64,000 bases of DNA, taken from contig CANMSH010000007.1 of the NCBI GenBank assembly GCA_947500525.1, positions 62,001 to 126,000 on the forward strand, given 5' to 3'. The position numbers and the translations under genes are program-made. The stretch comes from an uncultured Flavobacteriaceae bacterium. Lineage in GTDB: Bacteria; Bacteroidota; Bacteroidia; Flavobacteriales; Flavobacteriaceae. The notes beneath the pieces were generated by a model. That model made no database searches and was not told where the DNA came from. It worked only from the letters and a program-made list of their open reading frames with translations. The number at the start of each line of letters is the position of its first letter. The stretch's first letter is position 1. Of the stretch, positions 1 to 8,785 are shown in pieces.

Positions 1-2
1 AG

Positions 3-800
3 GGAAACGAGGTATTAATTCAGTTTGATACGCATCCATCAGGAAAGATTCGATTGGTGAAATATAATAACATCGACCAAGAGTATATTCGTTCTTCTCA
101 AAATCCTTGGGATACAGGAGGAATCATGGATATTAATTTGCGTGTGCCAGAAGTGGCTCAAACTTTTAATGAATTACGGGATTTGGGTTGGCATGGATTG
201 AGTGATCCTTTATTGCAAAAAATGGGTCCGTTTGAGTTGTATGATATTTTGATGAAAGGATATGACGATATAATTATTGCTTTTACACATCGTGTGCAGC
301 CTCCTTTAGAATTACCCGAAGGATATAAAATACCATCACATGTGTACAATTCTTCCTTAACAGTGAGAGACCTCCAGTTAACGAAAGAATTCTATGCAGA
401 TACCTTGGGGTTTTCTATATTAAATGAATATGAGGTTAACAAAGATGAACCAATTGAAAATATGTTTGGAATTCCAATGAATATGATAGAAGATGTCACC
501 TGCAAGGCAACTATATTTTCATTGGATGGTACCAGAGATGTGATGTTTCAGGCATGTGAATTTGAAGGTCTGGAAGGGAAGGATTTTTCTGATTTAGCAA
601 TTCCGCCAAACAGAGGTTTGTTATTATATCGTTGCGAAGTTGAAAATGTACACAATTATTATAATTCACTCATAGGAAAGGGTTTGAATATACACCAACC
701 TTTACAAGAAATAAACATAGAGCCATATGGTAAAGTGAATTGCTTTGCTCTCAAAAGCCCCGATGGGGTTTGGTGGGAATTTTTAGAAACTAACACTTAA
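3..800 (+). CDS. VOC-family protein, 5' end outside the window
   Basis: The reading frame is open from base 3 with no stop, so the gene starts upstream of the window. A TTG at 54 could be taken as a start, but the codons before it encode sequence that aligns with the N-terminal domain of the two-domain VOC protein at 10829-11839, so it is internal. The shared WDTGG motif, the GxSDPL motif and the C-terminal SPDGVWWEF, typical of a vicinal oxygen chelate (glyoxalase/dioxygenase) fold, support the family. The product probably has two VOC domains. Eleven bases separate it from the DUF1838 gene, so it is the visible head of the plus-strand operon ending at 6693. Substrate unknown; metal-dependent isomerase, dioxygenase or binding roles are all possible. 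Confidence 0.8.
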   Translation, partial: GNEVLIQFDTHPSGKIRLVKYNNIDQEYIRSSQNPWDTGGIMDINLRVPEVAQTFNELRDLGWHGLSDPLLQKMGPFELYDILMKGYDDIIIAFTHRVQPPLELPEGYKIPSHVYNSSLTVRDLQLTKEFYADTLGFSILNEYEVNKDEPIENMFGIPMNMIEDVTCKATIFSLDGTRDVMFQACEFEGLEGKDFSDLAIPPNRGLLLYRCEVENVHNYYNSLIGKGLNIHQPLQEINIEPYGKVNCFALKSPDGVWWEFLETNT

Positions 801-811
801 ACTTTATACAA

Positions 812-1711
812 ATGAAAATTAAAATCGCACTCTTCTTTAGCTTGTTGTTTGCATTAAATTTACAAGCCCAAAAAATGGAATTTGAAGGTGAAAAAGCTTT
901 AGAAATACGACAAAAAACAACATGTAATACTCTAGAAGAAGGAAAACCTGTATACGGCATGTGGGAAGGTAGAATTTATAGTAGAGTTCAAGGTGAAAAA
1001 GATCGTCATTTATTTAATGTAGTAGGTATCAATGTGCGTCAATGTGATTGCGTTGATGATCCGGTGAGAGGTAAAGGATTTAGAAGTGTGGGTCGTGAAA
1101 TAATGATGTACTTAGATCCTAAAACAAATGAAATTATGGATACTTGGGAAAATCCTTGGACAGGAGATACGGTAGACGTTGTACACGTTGCTAATGACCC
1201 GGTGAGCATGAGAGGATATGTATATGAAAAAGATAAAGAAGGCAAGGTTTCAGCGAAAACAAGCTTCCGAAAGTATGGTGAAGTTGCGGTGACATCATAT
1301 GAAATACCCCTTTTCTACAACAACCCACTCTCTGGAGATTACCAGAAATATGTAGGCGGTACCTATCACGCTATGGAAATTTTTAACACATACTATAAAG
1401 CCGAAGAATTGACAAATTCTAAGATCAAAGACCTGAGTCAATCAAATATTTCATGGTCGCGTATTTCTCAATGGTTGCCATGGATGGAAATGGGGAGTAG
1501 ACCTGGTTGGATTATTGCCAACGCCACAGGCGAAAGTATCTTAGAGAAAGAAAAAGTATGGCCTCGACTTCAAAAAATATTAAAAGAGCGCTATCCAATA
1601 TATGCAAACCCTCCAGCAAAAGATGATAAAAGATCTAATGAGACTTCTTGGACCGTGTTTAAAAAATTCTTAGCAGATAAAGGAGCGAAAACAGAAAAAT
1701 CTAAACATTAA
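812..1711 (+). CDS. DUF1838-family exported protein
   Basis: 299 residues with a clear signal peptide (hydrophobic residues 5-17, cleavage likely after QA at 18-19). The body resembles DUF1838 proteins: a YGMWEGRIYSR stretch near 50, several short beta-strand segments, ENPWTG near 113, and a C-terminal W-rich part with ISWSRISQWLPWMEMG near 212. Two further members lie at 13361-14275 and 32377-33282 and share the same landmarks, including the NPYTG/NPWTG motif and the SWT(Y/V)FKK end. The function of DUF1838 is not known to me. Its repeated pairing with CpeT-like and VOC genes suggests a periplasmic or outer-membrane role on the same compound. Confidence 0.72.
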   Translation: MKIKIALFFSLLFALNLQAQKMEFEGEKALEIRQKTTCNTLEEGKPVYGMWEGRIYSRVQGEKDRHLFNVVGINVRQCDCVDDPVRGKGFRSVGREIMMYLDPKTNEIMDTWENPWTGDTVDVVHVANDPVSMRGYVYEKDKEGKVSAKTSFRKYGEVAVTSYEIPLFYNNPLSGDYQKYVGGTYHAMEIFNTYYKAEELTNSKIKDLSQSNISWSRISQWLPWMEMGSRPGWIIANATGESILEKEKVWPRLQKILKERYPIYANPPAKDDKRSNETSWTVFKKFLADKGAKTEKSKH

Positions 1712-1721
1712 TTAATCAATT

Positions 1722-2186
1722 ATGGCACTAATTGTTGGACAAAAAGCACCAAACTTTAAACTAGTAGGTACCGATTTAGAACCGATTAACTTGGATGATT
1801 ATAAAGGAAAAAATCTCATTTTACATTTTTTTCCATTGGCGTTTACAAGCGTCTGTACAGAACAGCTATGTACGGCAAACGGCGAAGAGAATGATTATGC
1901 TTCACTAAATGCAGAAGTTGTTGGGGTATCCGTAGATTCTCCTTTTGTATTGGATAAATTTTCTAAAGAGAATAAGTTGAATTTCCTATTGGGATCTGAT
2001 TTTAATCGTGAAGTAAGTAAAGCGTATGATGTATTGTTTGATGGTGATTTTGCTGGGATGACTGGATTTTCTATGAGATCAGCATTTGTGATTGACGGAG
2101 AAGGTATTGTTCGATATGCTGAGACAACTGATGGTAAATCGCTCCCAAATTTTGAGAAGATTAAAAAGACATTAGAAAACAGTTAA
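1722..2186 (+). CDS. Peroxiredoxin (AhpC/TSA family)
   Basis: 154 residues, thioredoxin-fold peroxiredoxin without a signal peptide, so cytoplasmic. The active-site pattern PxxxTxxC is present as P38-LAF-T42-SV-C45, with C45 the peroxidatic cysteine and C50 a possible resolving partner (AhpE/BCP-like subtype). A conserved Arg is seen in SMRSAFVID near residue 125. It would reduce hydrogen peroxide or organic peroxides with thiol reductant. In this operon it may deal with peroxide released by oxidases or peroxidised substrate. The start ATG follows the DUF1838 stop by 10 bases, and SUMF1-like follows 10 bases after its stop. Confidence 0.85.
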   Translation: MALIVGQKAPNFKLVGTDLEPINLDDYKGKNLILHFFPLAFTSVCTEQLCTANGEENDYASLNAEVVGVSVDSPFVLDKFSKENKLNFLLGSDFNREVSKAYDVLFDGDFAGMTGFSMRSAFVIDGEGIVRYAETTDGKSLPNFEKIKKTLENS

Positions 2187-2196
2187 TAAGACTAAC

Positions 2197-3153
2197 ATGA
2201 AGATAACTAAAACAGTACTAATTTTTCTGATTATTGGCTTCCCGATTTTATTCGGAAGTAGTAAAGCAATCGTTGACCAAACTCTAAAAGATTTTAGTGA
2301 TTGTAAAGGTTGCCCAGACATGAAGATAATTCCGGCAGGGTCGGTATATATTGGTTCTCATGAAGACGAAATAGGCCGAAGAAAAGGAGAGCGTACAAAA
2401 ATAAAAGCTACGATTTCTAAAGCCTTTGCAATCGCAAAGACCGAAGTTACACTGGGTCAATATCGTACTTTTATGAAGGAGACGAAATACAAATCTAAAC
2501 AAGCTTTTTATAATGGAGAACCTTTGGTAGGATGTAATTTTTTTGATGGAAAAAGTTACGGATATGTAGCAGAGCACAATTGGAAAAATCCTGGATATCC
2601 GCAGCGCGAAACAGATCCAGTGGTATGTGTGAGTTGGAGCGATGCTGATGCTTATGCCCAATGGCTGACTAAAAAAACAGGAAGAAAATATAGAGTGCCT
2701 TCAACTGTAGAATTTGAATATGCATCTCGTGCAGGAAGTTCATCTCCTTGGTATTGGGGAACAGATCCTTCTGTAGCTTGTGAATATGCAAATGTTGGAG
2801 ACAAGGCATTCGCGAATAAGTTTCCTAGTAGAGCTTCTTTTCCATGTAATGACGGTTATGTATATACAACGAAGGTAGGAAGGTTTAAACCAAATAAATT
2901 TGGTTTGTATGATATGGTTGGTAATGCTTGGGAATGGACGAATGACTGTTTTCAAAATGATTTGACCAATGCCCCAGTAGATGGTTCTTCTTGGATCGAA
3001 AATACGGATGATGCGTGTATTTGGAGAACACCAAAAGGAGGTAGTTGGATTAGCGGCATCTCATGGAGTAGAGCAGCGGTTCGATCACGTGATGGAGCAG
3101 ATTATCGCAGTTTTATGCTCGGTTTTAGAGTCGCTGCTGAACTAGAAAAATAG
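2197..3153 (+). CDS. SUMF1/FGE-fold exported protein lacking the FGE cysteines
   Basis: 318 residues with an N-terminal signal peptide (hydrophobic to about residue 20) and a formylglycine-generating-enzyme-type (C-type lectin-like) domain from about residue 40: IPAGSVYIGS, AKTEVTLGQY, PVVCVSWSDADAYAQWL, YRVPSTVEFEYASRAG, GLYDMVGNAWEWTND and a GFRVA end. True FGE needs a Cys pair in the block after GGSW. Here that block reads GGSWISGISWSRAAVRSR with no cysteine, so sulfatase activation is unlikely. Other members of this fold do different oxygenase-like or structural jobs (EgtB, PvdO). Its partner here is unknown. Confidence 0.8.
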   Translation: MKITKTVLIFLIIGFPILFGSSKAIVDQTLKDFSDCKGCPDMKIIPAGSVYIGSHEDEIGRRKGERTKIKATISKAFAIAKTEVTLGQYRTFMKETKYKSKQAFYNGEPLVGCNFFDGKSYGYVAEHNWKNPGYPQRETDPVVCVSWSDADAYAQWLTKKTGRKYRVPSTVEFEYASRAGSSSPWYWGTDPSVACEYANVGDKAFANKFPSRASFPCNDGYVYTTKVGRFKPNKFGLYDMVGNAWEWTNDCFQNDLTNAPVDGSSWIENTDDACIWRTPKGGSWISGISWSRAAVRSRDGADYRSFMLGFRVAAELEK

Positions 3154-3176
3154 AATAATAACTAACAACTATAGAT

Positions 3177-3896
3177 ATGAAAATAATTAAAAAAGTAATA
3201 TTCATTTTCGCAGTTTTGGCCTTTATGATTAGTTGCAAGGAAACGAAGAAAGTAGAAACCGAAGAAAAGACAGAAACAGTAGAAAGCGTAGCAAATACTC
3301 CAGAAGAACAACTTGCTGAAATCATGAGTTTTTGGCCTGGAATGTATAATAATGATAAACAGATCAAAAAAGCTAAAGAGTCAGGAGAAGATGTTTGGCT
3401 ATTAGATGATTCTGGTAAAGATGGTTGGTTACAAATAGAATCGCACTACATTAAAATTAATAACCCTAAAATTGGAAATAATGTATTGTATGTAGAAGAA
3501 TATAGAGATCATCAACCCGATAGTACATACCGTCAACGTATTTATACACTAAACGTGGATTCGACGAATACAGTTCGTGTAAAAATGTGGCCATTCAAGG
3601 ATAAGAAAAAATACATAGGAGCTTGGAGGGATCCTAGCATATTAGATTCTTTAAAAGTTGAAGAAATAAGTGCTTATCCTGATAAATGTGATTTAATCGT
3701 CCGAAAAGAAGGTGATGCTTACAATATGAATATGAATGGAAAAGATTGTGCTTTTGGGAATAGCGTATTTAATTACCAGGTGAAGCTTACGAAAGATGTG
3801 TTTGCCTATCGAGATAAAATTACCACACTTGATACAGGTGAAATAAAATCGACTGCGGCAAATTATGCTTATCATAATTTAGACAAAATAAAATAA
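3177..3896 (+). CDS. CpeT/CpcT-like lipoprotein (chromophore-lyase family)
   Basis: 239 residues. Signal peptide II with lipobox FMISC, lipidated C20, then a charged linker. The body matches the CpeT/CpcT fold: SFWPGMYNNDKQ at 51-62, YVEEY at 105-109, YRQR at 118-121, KCDLI with C171 and a second conserved C191 in GKDCAFG. In cyanobacteria the family attaches or carries phycobilins. No phycobiliprotein gene is visible here and the protein is secreted and membrane anchored, so a bilin or related tetrapyrrole-binding role is more likely than lyase activity. It sits between SUMF1-like and VOC genes in the same operon. Family assignment is by motif recognition; function is inferred. Confidence 0.75.
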   Translation: MKIIKKVIFIFAVLAFMISCKETKKVETEEKTETVESVANTPEEQLAEIMSFWPGMYNNDKQIKKAKESGEDVWLLDDSGKDGWLQIESHYIKINNPKIGNNVLYVEEYRDHQPDSTYRQRIYTLNVDSTNTVRVKMWPFKDKKKYIGAWRDPSILDSLKVEEISAYPDKCDLIVRKEGDAYNMNMNGKDCAFGNSVFNYQVKLTKDVFAYRDKITTLDTGEIKSTAANYAYHNLDKIK

Positions 3897-3910
3897 GTGA
3901 AACAAGAACT

Positions 3911-4912
3911 ATGCAAACAACAACATTAGATATTCCGAGAGGAATTGGAAAAAGTGCATTAACAAGTTACATTCATACAGCTACGTTGTGTACGGTTGAC
4001 TTAGAAGGGTACAAGCATTTTTATGGAGAGATCATGAAAATGAATATTGATGCCGTAAGTTTAGATCAAGATCAAAAAAATGAACAACGAAAATTTTGGA
4101 ATATTCCTGAAGATATTGATTACGATTTGTACCATTGTTATCGACCAACAGTACCAAGTTTGATACAATTACGTATTCTTCATTTGAAAACCCCAACACC
4201 TCAAATTCACAATAGTTATAGCTCATACGAGTTGGGCTCTTTTTCATTAGGGTTTCCAACTTCAGATGCAAAAGGAATGGATAAAAGAATGCAGGAATTC
4301 GGAGTAAAAGCAATGGCTCCAATGCAATTGGGTGATATTGTACGAGCCAATGGCGATAAAGGACATTACTTAGAAACAATATATCAAGGGCCAGATTATT
4401 TGCATTGTGTTGGTATTGAACGTGTGAACTATCCACAATTAGCACCTTGTGATCCTGCAGATGGTTTTGGAGGGCCCGGATATTCGGCCTTTGTGGCCAA
4501 AGATTCTGACGCAGAGGTCGCTTTTTATACAGATGTTTTAGAACATTACATTCTATTTGATTCTGTTTGGGAAGCTGCAGACGCGGGTGCATTGGGTGTG
4601 AATACAGGAACCCCATTTCGTTTCTGTGGTATCTATGCAAAAGAAGCCGAACAAAATCATTATTTGCTGTTAGATTTTAAAGATGGTAATATGATTGATA
4701 CAGGTGTACAAAGCTGTTTACCAAATCAAGGATTAGGGATGTATACTTTTCAAACAAGAGATATTGAAAAAGTAATGGCGAATGCCAAAAGCAATAACAT
4801 TAAGGTAATTTCTGAAATACAAGAGGTATCAGATTATATTCTTGGTGTTGGAAAAGGATGTGTATTAGAAACTCCTAATGGCTTATATGTAGAAATTTTT
4901 GAACAACAATAG
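3911..4912 (+). CDS. Two-domain VOC-family protein
   Basis: 333 residues with no signal peptide. Two VOC repeats are visible: the first from about residue 18 (SYIHTATLCTVDLEGYKHFYGEIM), the second from about 190 (GYSAFVAKDSDAEVAFYTDVL), with a typical end LETPNGLYVEIFEQ. This two-module build is common in extradiol-type dioxygenases and glyoxalase relatives, but substrate and metal cannot be read off. The stop codon abuts the ATG of the next gene, so the two are probably translated together. It may act on pyrrole- or lactam-type intermediates (inference from context only). Confidence 0.8.
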   Translation: MQTTTLDIPRGIGKSALTSYIHTATLCTVDLEGYKHFYGEIMKMNIDAVSLDQDQKNEQRKFWNIPEDIDYDLYHCYRPTVPSLIQLRILHLKTPTPQIHNSYSSYELGSFSLGFPTSDAKGMDKRMQEFGVKAMAPMQLGDIVRANGDKGHYLETIYQGPDYLHCVGIERVNYPQLAPCDPADGFGGPGYSAFVAKDSDAEVAFYTDVLEHYILFDSVWEAADAGALGVNTGTPFRFCGIYAKEAEQNHYLLLDFKDGNMIDTGVQSCLPNQGLGMYTFQTRDIEKVMANAKSNNIKVISEIQEVSDYILGVGKGCVLETPNGLYVEIFEQQ

Positions 4913-5479
4913 ATGAAACCAATTTTAAAGAAATTTGCTGATATCCTTTGCGGAACATTAGACAACCAAGCACAAATTGATGCAGAAATCGCCGCGGGAA
5001 AACAAATTCATCCCTATGCAAAGCATGTTACGGATATTTGCGATCATAAAATTGTGAATAGACCAGACGATCACCCTGGTATATACATATTAGAGGAAAG
5101 TTACTATGTGCAGCCAGGTAAAACAGAAATAGAATTAAAACCACTCTTTTTCTATATCACTTCAAAAGATGACAATTCGGCTTTGTTGCATTCTATGCAA
5201 ATACCAGAAGATATCAAACCTGAAGAGGCTACAAATGCAAACCAAGACTTGGTTTTTGATTGGAATGAAATTGAAATGCGTCCTTGGGGTCCTGCCGAAT
5301 ATACGTGGCATGAAGACAAACAATGCTTTACTGTTGATCATGAAGACCCTATTAACGGTGTAACCTTTCGATTGGTAGAAACACTAAAATATGGTGAACT
5401 ATTTGTGATGGAATTGGTTCATAAAGAAGGGGTGAAATTAACACCTTATGATACACCAATTCACTATGTAAAAATATAA
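4913..5479 (+). CDS. Distant CpeT-like cytoplasmic protein
   Basis: 188 residues with no signal peptide. The N-terminus KKFADILCGTLDNQAQ resembles the opening of CpeT proteins (hydrophobic, then G-x-x-x-NQ-x-Q). IYILEESYY near residue 60 corresponds to the YLEQAY block. The canonical YRQR and C-terminal cysteine blocks are not evident, so this is a divergent member at best, or another calycin-like barrel. The gene starts directly after the stop of the VOC gene (TAG then ATG), which argues for co-translation. The MFS gene follows two bases after its stop. Confidence 0.5.
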   Translation: MKPILKKFADILCGTLDNQAQIDAEIAAGKQIHPYAKHVTDICDHKIVNRPDDHPGIYILEESYYVQPGKTEIELKPLFFYITSKDDNSALLHSMQIPEDIKPEEATNANQDLVFDWNEIEMRPWGPAEYTWHEDKQCFTVDHEDPINGVTFRLVETLKYGELFVMELVHKEGVKLTPYDTPIHYVKI

Positions 5480-5481
5480 TT

Positions 5482-6693
5482 ATGAGCGAAAACAAGTCAT
5501 TTTTAGGAATTTTAAGGATTGCAATTATTGGCGCAATATTGCTAATTGTAACAAATGGAATGACCTTTTCAGGGATCACAATTTTTGATGAAGCCATTCT
5601 CAACGAATTTGGTTGGTCAAAATCTGAATTGAAATTTAGAGATTTAGTAAATCTTGTTGCATCTTCTTTAATAATGCCTTTTGTAGGGGTTCTCATAGAT
5701 AAATACGGTGTAAAGAAAATGATGGTGATTGGTTTGACGCTAATAGCGATTTTGTACTATCTATACTCTATGATACAAACCACGTATCATATGTATGCGA
5801 TACATTTAGTGTTTGCGTTTGCGGTGTCTGGAGCAGGCACGTTGGCAACTGTAATTATGGTTTCGCAGCGCGTTACAAATAGAAGAGGAACAGCCATTGG
5901 TATTGCGTTGGCAGGAACATCAGCTGGTGGAATTATTATCCCACAGATAGGAAAACCGCTATTAGAAAATTTTGGATGGCGTACGGCTTTTCAGTATGAG
6001 GCCGTCATACCAATAGTTGTTTTGTTGGTTATTGTGGCCTTTGTGAAGCCTGTAAAGTTTAATAAAACAAAAGAAACCGACCTTTCTAAAAAAGATGAAG
6101 AAACGGGACTGACAGAAATTACATTTAATAAAGCAATCAAACAGCCGGTATTTTGGGCCATATGTTTTGCGGGTGTGTTTTGTTTTTACAGTATAATGGG
6201 GGTGATAAGTAATTTGTTCTTATATCTTAGGGAACTGAATTTTTCTGCAGCCAGTGCGGCGAATATGTTTAGCATATTTTTCGCTATTATTTTGGTAGCA
6301 AAATTGACATCAGGAGTCATTACAGAATATATTGATGAGTATAAGCTCTTTAGAATCCAGTTAGCGTTGATGATGTTAGGTACCGTGGGAATAGCTATGA
6401 ATAGTGCAGCATTGGTTTGGCCATCTTTAATTGCTGTTGGTATTGGTTGGGGTGGATTGTACACACTATTAAATTATATTATTATAACCACATTTGGTGT
6501 GAAATCTGCTGGAAAAATTGGAGGAGTTATTTCTACTTTTGAGGGTATCGGATCTGGACTTGGCGCCTGGGTTACTGGTTTGGTTTCTGATAAAACAGGA
6601 AATTATAGCGCTAGTTTTTGGATTGTTGTTGCTTTATTAGGTGTAGCCTTAATTATAAGTTTCTTTATAAGGAAAATTGTACCAGAGGATTAG
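5482..6693 (+). CDS. MFS transporter
   Basis: 403 residues with about twelve hydrophobic segments. The first loop carries the MFS signature region (VGVLIDKYGVKKMMVIG near 67-85). A charged central loop around residue 198-210 separates the two six-helix halves. It resembles monocarboxylate or oxalate/formate-type carriers (OFA/MCT-like). It would move an organic acid or the pathway substrate across the inner membrane. It is the last gene of the plus-strand operon and is convergent with the DoxX gene; I see no convincing terminator in the 32-base gap. Confidence 0.85.
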   Translation: MSENKSFLGILRIAIIGAILLIVTNGMTFSGITIFDEAILNEFGWSKSELKFRDLVNLVASSLIMPFVGVLIDKYGVKKMMVIGLTLIAILYYLYSMIQTTYHMYAIHLVFAFAVSGAGTLATVIMVSQRVTNRRGTAIGIALAGTSAGGIIIPQIGKPLLENFGWRTAFQYEAVIPIVVLLVIVAFVKPVKFNKTKETDLSKKDEETGLTEITFNKAIKQPVFWAICFAGVFCFYSIMGVISNLFLYLRELNFSAASAANMFSIFFAIILVAKLTSGVITEYIDEYKLFRIQLALMMLGTVGIAMNSAALVWPSLIAVGIGWGGLYTLLNYIIITTFGVKSAGKIGGVISTFEGIGSGLGAWVTGLVSDKTGNYSASFWIVVALLGVALIISFFIRKIVPED

Positions 6694-6725
6694 TTAGTGT
6701 CTTCAGAAACAACTTCATAAATATA

Positions 6726-7139
6726 TTATATGCCTTCATCAATTGAAGGTTTACCAGGGCCATTTATTAAAAAGAAAATACCCAAAAGTAAAAGTACAAT
6801 AGCCGAAAAACTTTCTTTTATGCCATGTCCCTCAGGTATGTGATAACTGAATAAGGCCACTGCAAAATAGATAATTAGAGGGATAGTAGCTAAACGAGTT
6901 TTATAACCTAGAGTAATTAAGGTATATCCAATAAGGACACTCCAAATGCCTAGATATGCGAAAAATATTGGTGTGGAAAATCCTAATCCGGTTAGGTTTT
7001 CTGCAAATTTATGAGCGTAACTTGGTTTGTAGATGCCACTCGTAAGAGAGGTGACTAAATAATATAAAAAGACCAATCTAAGTACCAATGGTGCATATGC
7101 TTTAAATTTCTCAAGTTTGTTTAGTAGTTTGAATATCAT
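6726..7139 (-). CDS. DoxX-like small membrane protein
   Basis: 137 residues with four hydrophobic segments (about 16-32, 58-76, 80-98, 110-126), the layout of DoxX-family proteins. Those are linked to quinone or thiol redox in the membrane in several bacteria. The sequence has PLVLRLVFLYYLVTSL at the first helix and GIFFLINGPG at the end. It is the last gene of the minus-strand operon that starts near 17327. A role in passing electrons from the exported flavoproteins or cytochrome c is possible but unproven. Confidence 0.6.
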   Translation of the reverse strand: MIFKLLNKLEKFKAYAPLVLRLVFLYYLVTSLTSGIYKPSYAHKFAENLTGLGFSTPIFFAYLGIWSVLIGYTLITLGYKTRLATIPLIIYFAVALFSYHIPEGHGIKESFSAIVLLLLGIFFLINGPGKPSIDEGI

Positions 7140-7156
7140 AAGTATTTCGTTCGCGA

Positions 7157-8167
7157 TTAGTTAATTTTCACCATGCGAGTACCGCCGTTAGTACCGTTAT
7201 ATAAACTGATTAATGCATTCGGCATTTCTTCTAAACCAATACTAATATCTTCTAACGGATGAATTTTTCCTTCACGGATCCAATGGGCTAGTTGGACTTC
7301 ATATTTCGGGTAATTTTCTTGAAAATCATACACAAAAAAACCTTCCATTTTTGCGTCTTTCAGGCCTATGCGATACATGTTTTTTGGACGATGATACGCT
7401 GACGGAGGAATTAAATACTCCGAAATTCTTCCACAAATAGCAATACGAGCTCTTCGATTTATTCTTCCCAGCACTTCATCTAATAACTGACCTCCTACAT
7501 TGTCGAAGAACACATCAATTCCATTTGGGAAATATGTATCTAATTTTTCATAAAGATTTGGTTCTTTATAATCTAAGGCAATATCGTAACCTAATCTTTC
7601 GGTAAGTAAGGTACATTTTTTAGCTCCTCCGGCAATTCCAACTAGTGTAGAACATCCTAATGCTTTGGCCACAAAACCCGCCATGCTGCCTACACTCCCC
7701 GCTGCACCAGAAACAAGTACATAATCTCCTTTTTTAACCTTACAAATATCACGCATTCCAATGAGCGATGTAAAACCGTTCATACCGAGAGCACCAACAC
7801 CATACGAATGACTTAAATCTTTGGTATTCATTTTATAGGTCATATAATAAGGATCATTGGTAATCACACCGTATTCACGCCAACCTAATTTCGTTTGCAG
7901 CATATCCCCAATTTGATAGTTGAGAGATTTACTCTCAACAACACGGCCAACACCTCGTCCTATCATAACATCACCAACTTCCATAGAACGTTCAAAAGAA
8001 GTTTCATTGGTCATATAGCGTAACATTACAGGAGCTACCCCTAGGTATAGGGTTTTTACCAATACTTCTCCATCTTTTATTTTTGGGATAGGCACTTCTT
8101 CCATGCAAAAGTCGCTTAACTTAACCAACCCGATGGGTCTACTTGCCATGGTCCATTGCTTCATCAT
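7157..8167 (-). CDS. Zinc-independent MDR NADP-dependent oxidoreductase (alkenal/enone reductase type)
   Basis: 336 residues of the medium-chain dehydrogenase/reductase superfamily, close in pattern to CurA/prostaglandin reductase enzymes: N-terminal RPIGLVKLSDFCMEEV, GDVMIGRGVGRVVES, cofactor motif SGAAGSVGSMAG near 163, DVFFDNVGGQLLD near 218. No structural or catalytic zinc ligands are seen, as expected for enoyl or enone reductases. It would reduce a conjugated C=C with NADPH, for instance a vinyl, ethylidene or methine double bond (inference). A clear paralogue lies at 17486-18502 on the other side of the cluster. The start could also be the second Met one codon later. Confidence 0.85.
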   Translation of the reverse strand: MMKQWTMASRPIGLVKLSDFCMEEVPIPKIKDGEVLVKTLYLGVAPVMLRYMTNETSFERSMEVGDVMIGRGVGRVVESKSLNYQIGDMLQTKLGWREYGVITNDPYYMTYKMNTKDLSHSYGVGALGMNGFTSLIGMRDICKVKKGDYVLVSGAAGSVGSMAGFVAKALGCSTLVGIAGGAKKCTLLTERLGYDIALDYKEPNLYEKLDTYFPNGIDVFFDNVGGQLLDEVLGRINRRARIAICGRISEYLIPPSAYHRPKNMYRIGLKDAKMEGFFVYDFQENYPKYEVQLAHWIREGKIHPLEDISIGLEEMPNALISLYNGTNGGTRMVKIN

Positions 8168-8179
8168 GCTATTGCGTCT

Positions 8180-8785
8180 TTATTTTTCTATAAAAGGGGC
8201 AATGTTATGGGTTTGACTTATCCAAAGTCGTTCACCATCAGGACCACGCATTAAAAGTTGAGTAAAACCTTTTCCATTCTCTCTTGCTTTAGGTACAGAG
8301 AGTATATTATAGCCGGCCTTCGTTACTTTTTTATAGATTGCCATAACATCTTTTACCATGATCAATATTGCCATTGATCCTCTAACAGGTTCTATTGGTG
8401 AAATAGGAGGTTGTTTCATAAGAGAACCATCTGCTTCTCTAATTTCAGATAGCCCAATATAACCTGTATTTAACAACAAATTTTCAGTGTTTTTTAAGCG
8501 CGTGGTGAGAACTGTTAAATTCATAGTTTGACCTGGTTTCATTCCTGAAAAGGGTACTAAACGTTTATCGTCAAGACCTTTTCGTTCATAAAAAACCCGC
8601 AATCCTAAAATATCCCGATAAAAGGATAAACTCTTTTCTATACTTTCTACATTGATACTTGTTCGAGACGGAAGTGCGCTAACTATTTGCGGTTCTGTGT
8701 CTGGCCATTCAGGGCTATAGTTTTGACCAATTAGCGATATACTATATAGGGCCAAAGAAAATAGAAAAATCGATTTATTGAGCAT
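8180..8785 (-). CDS. Exported single-domain VOC protein
   Basis: 201 residues. Hydrophobic residues 4-19 ending SLIGQ look like a signal peptide, which is unusual for VOC enzymes. The VOC domain starts at SINVESIEKSLSFYRDILGL near 44 and ends GPDGERLWISQT near 190. It overlaps the next upstream VOC gene by 11 bases. Exported placement fits a periplasmic step on the same substrate as the Tat-exported flavoproteins of the operon. Substrate unknown. Confidence 0.75.
   Translation of the reverse strand: MLNKSIFLFSLALYSISLIGQNYSPEWPDTEPQIVSALPSRTSINVESIEKSLSFYRDILGLRVFYERKGLDDKRLVPFSGMKPGQTMNLTVLTTRLKNTENLLLNTGYIGLSEIREADGSLMKQPPISPIEPVRGSMAILIMVKDVMAIYKKVTKAGYNILSVPKARENGKGFTQLLMRGPDGERLWISQTHNIAPFIEK

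Noticed and set aside
2197..3153. Formylglycine-generating enzyme (sulfatase activator)
   Set aside because: The required cysteines are missing in the C-terminal block and no sulfatase is encoded nearby.
3177..3896. Evidence for phototrophy or phycobilisomes from CpeT-like genes
   Set aside because: No phycobiliprotein, linker, bilin reductase or chlorophyll gene is visible, and the CpeT-like proteins are exported, so scavenging or binding is more likely.
4032..4640. 202-codon open frame on the minus strand
   Set aside because: It lies fully antisense to a clear VOC gene and its translation is rich in His, Leu and Asn with no family features: a shadow frame.
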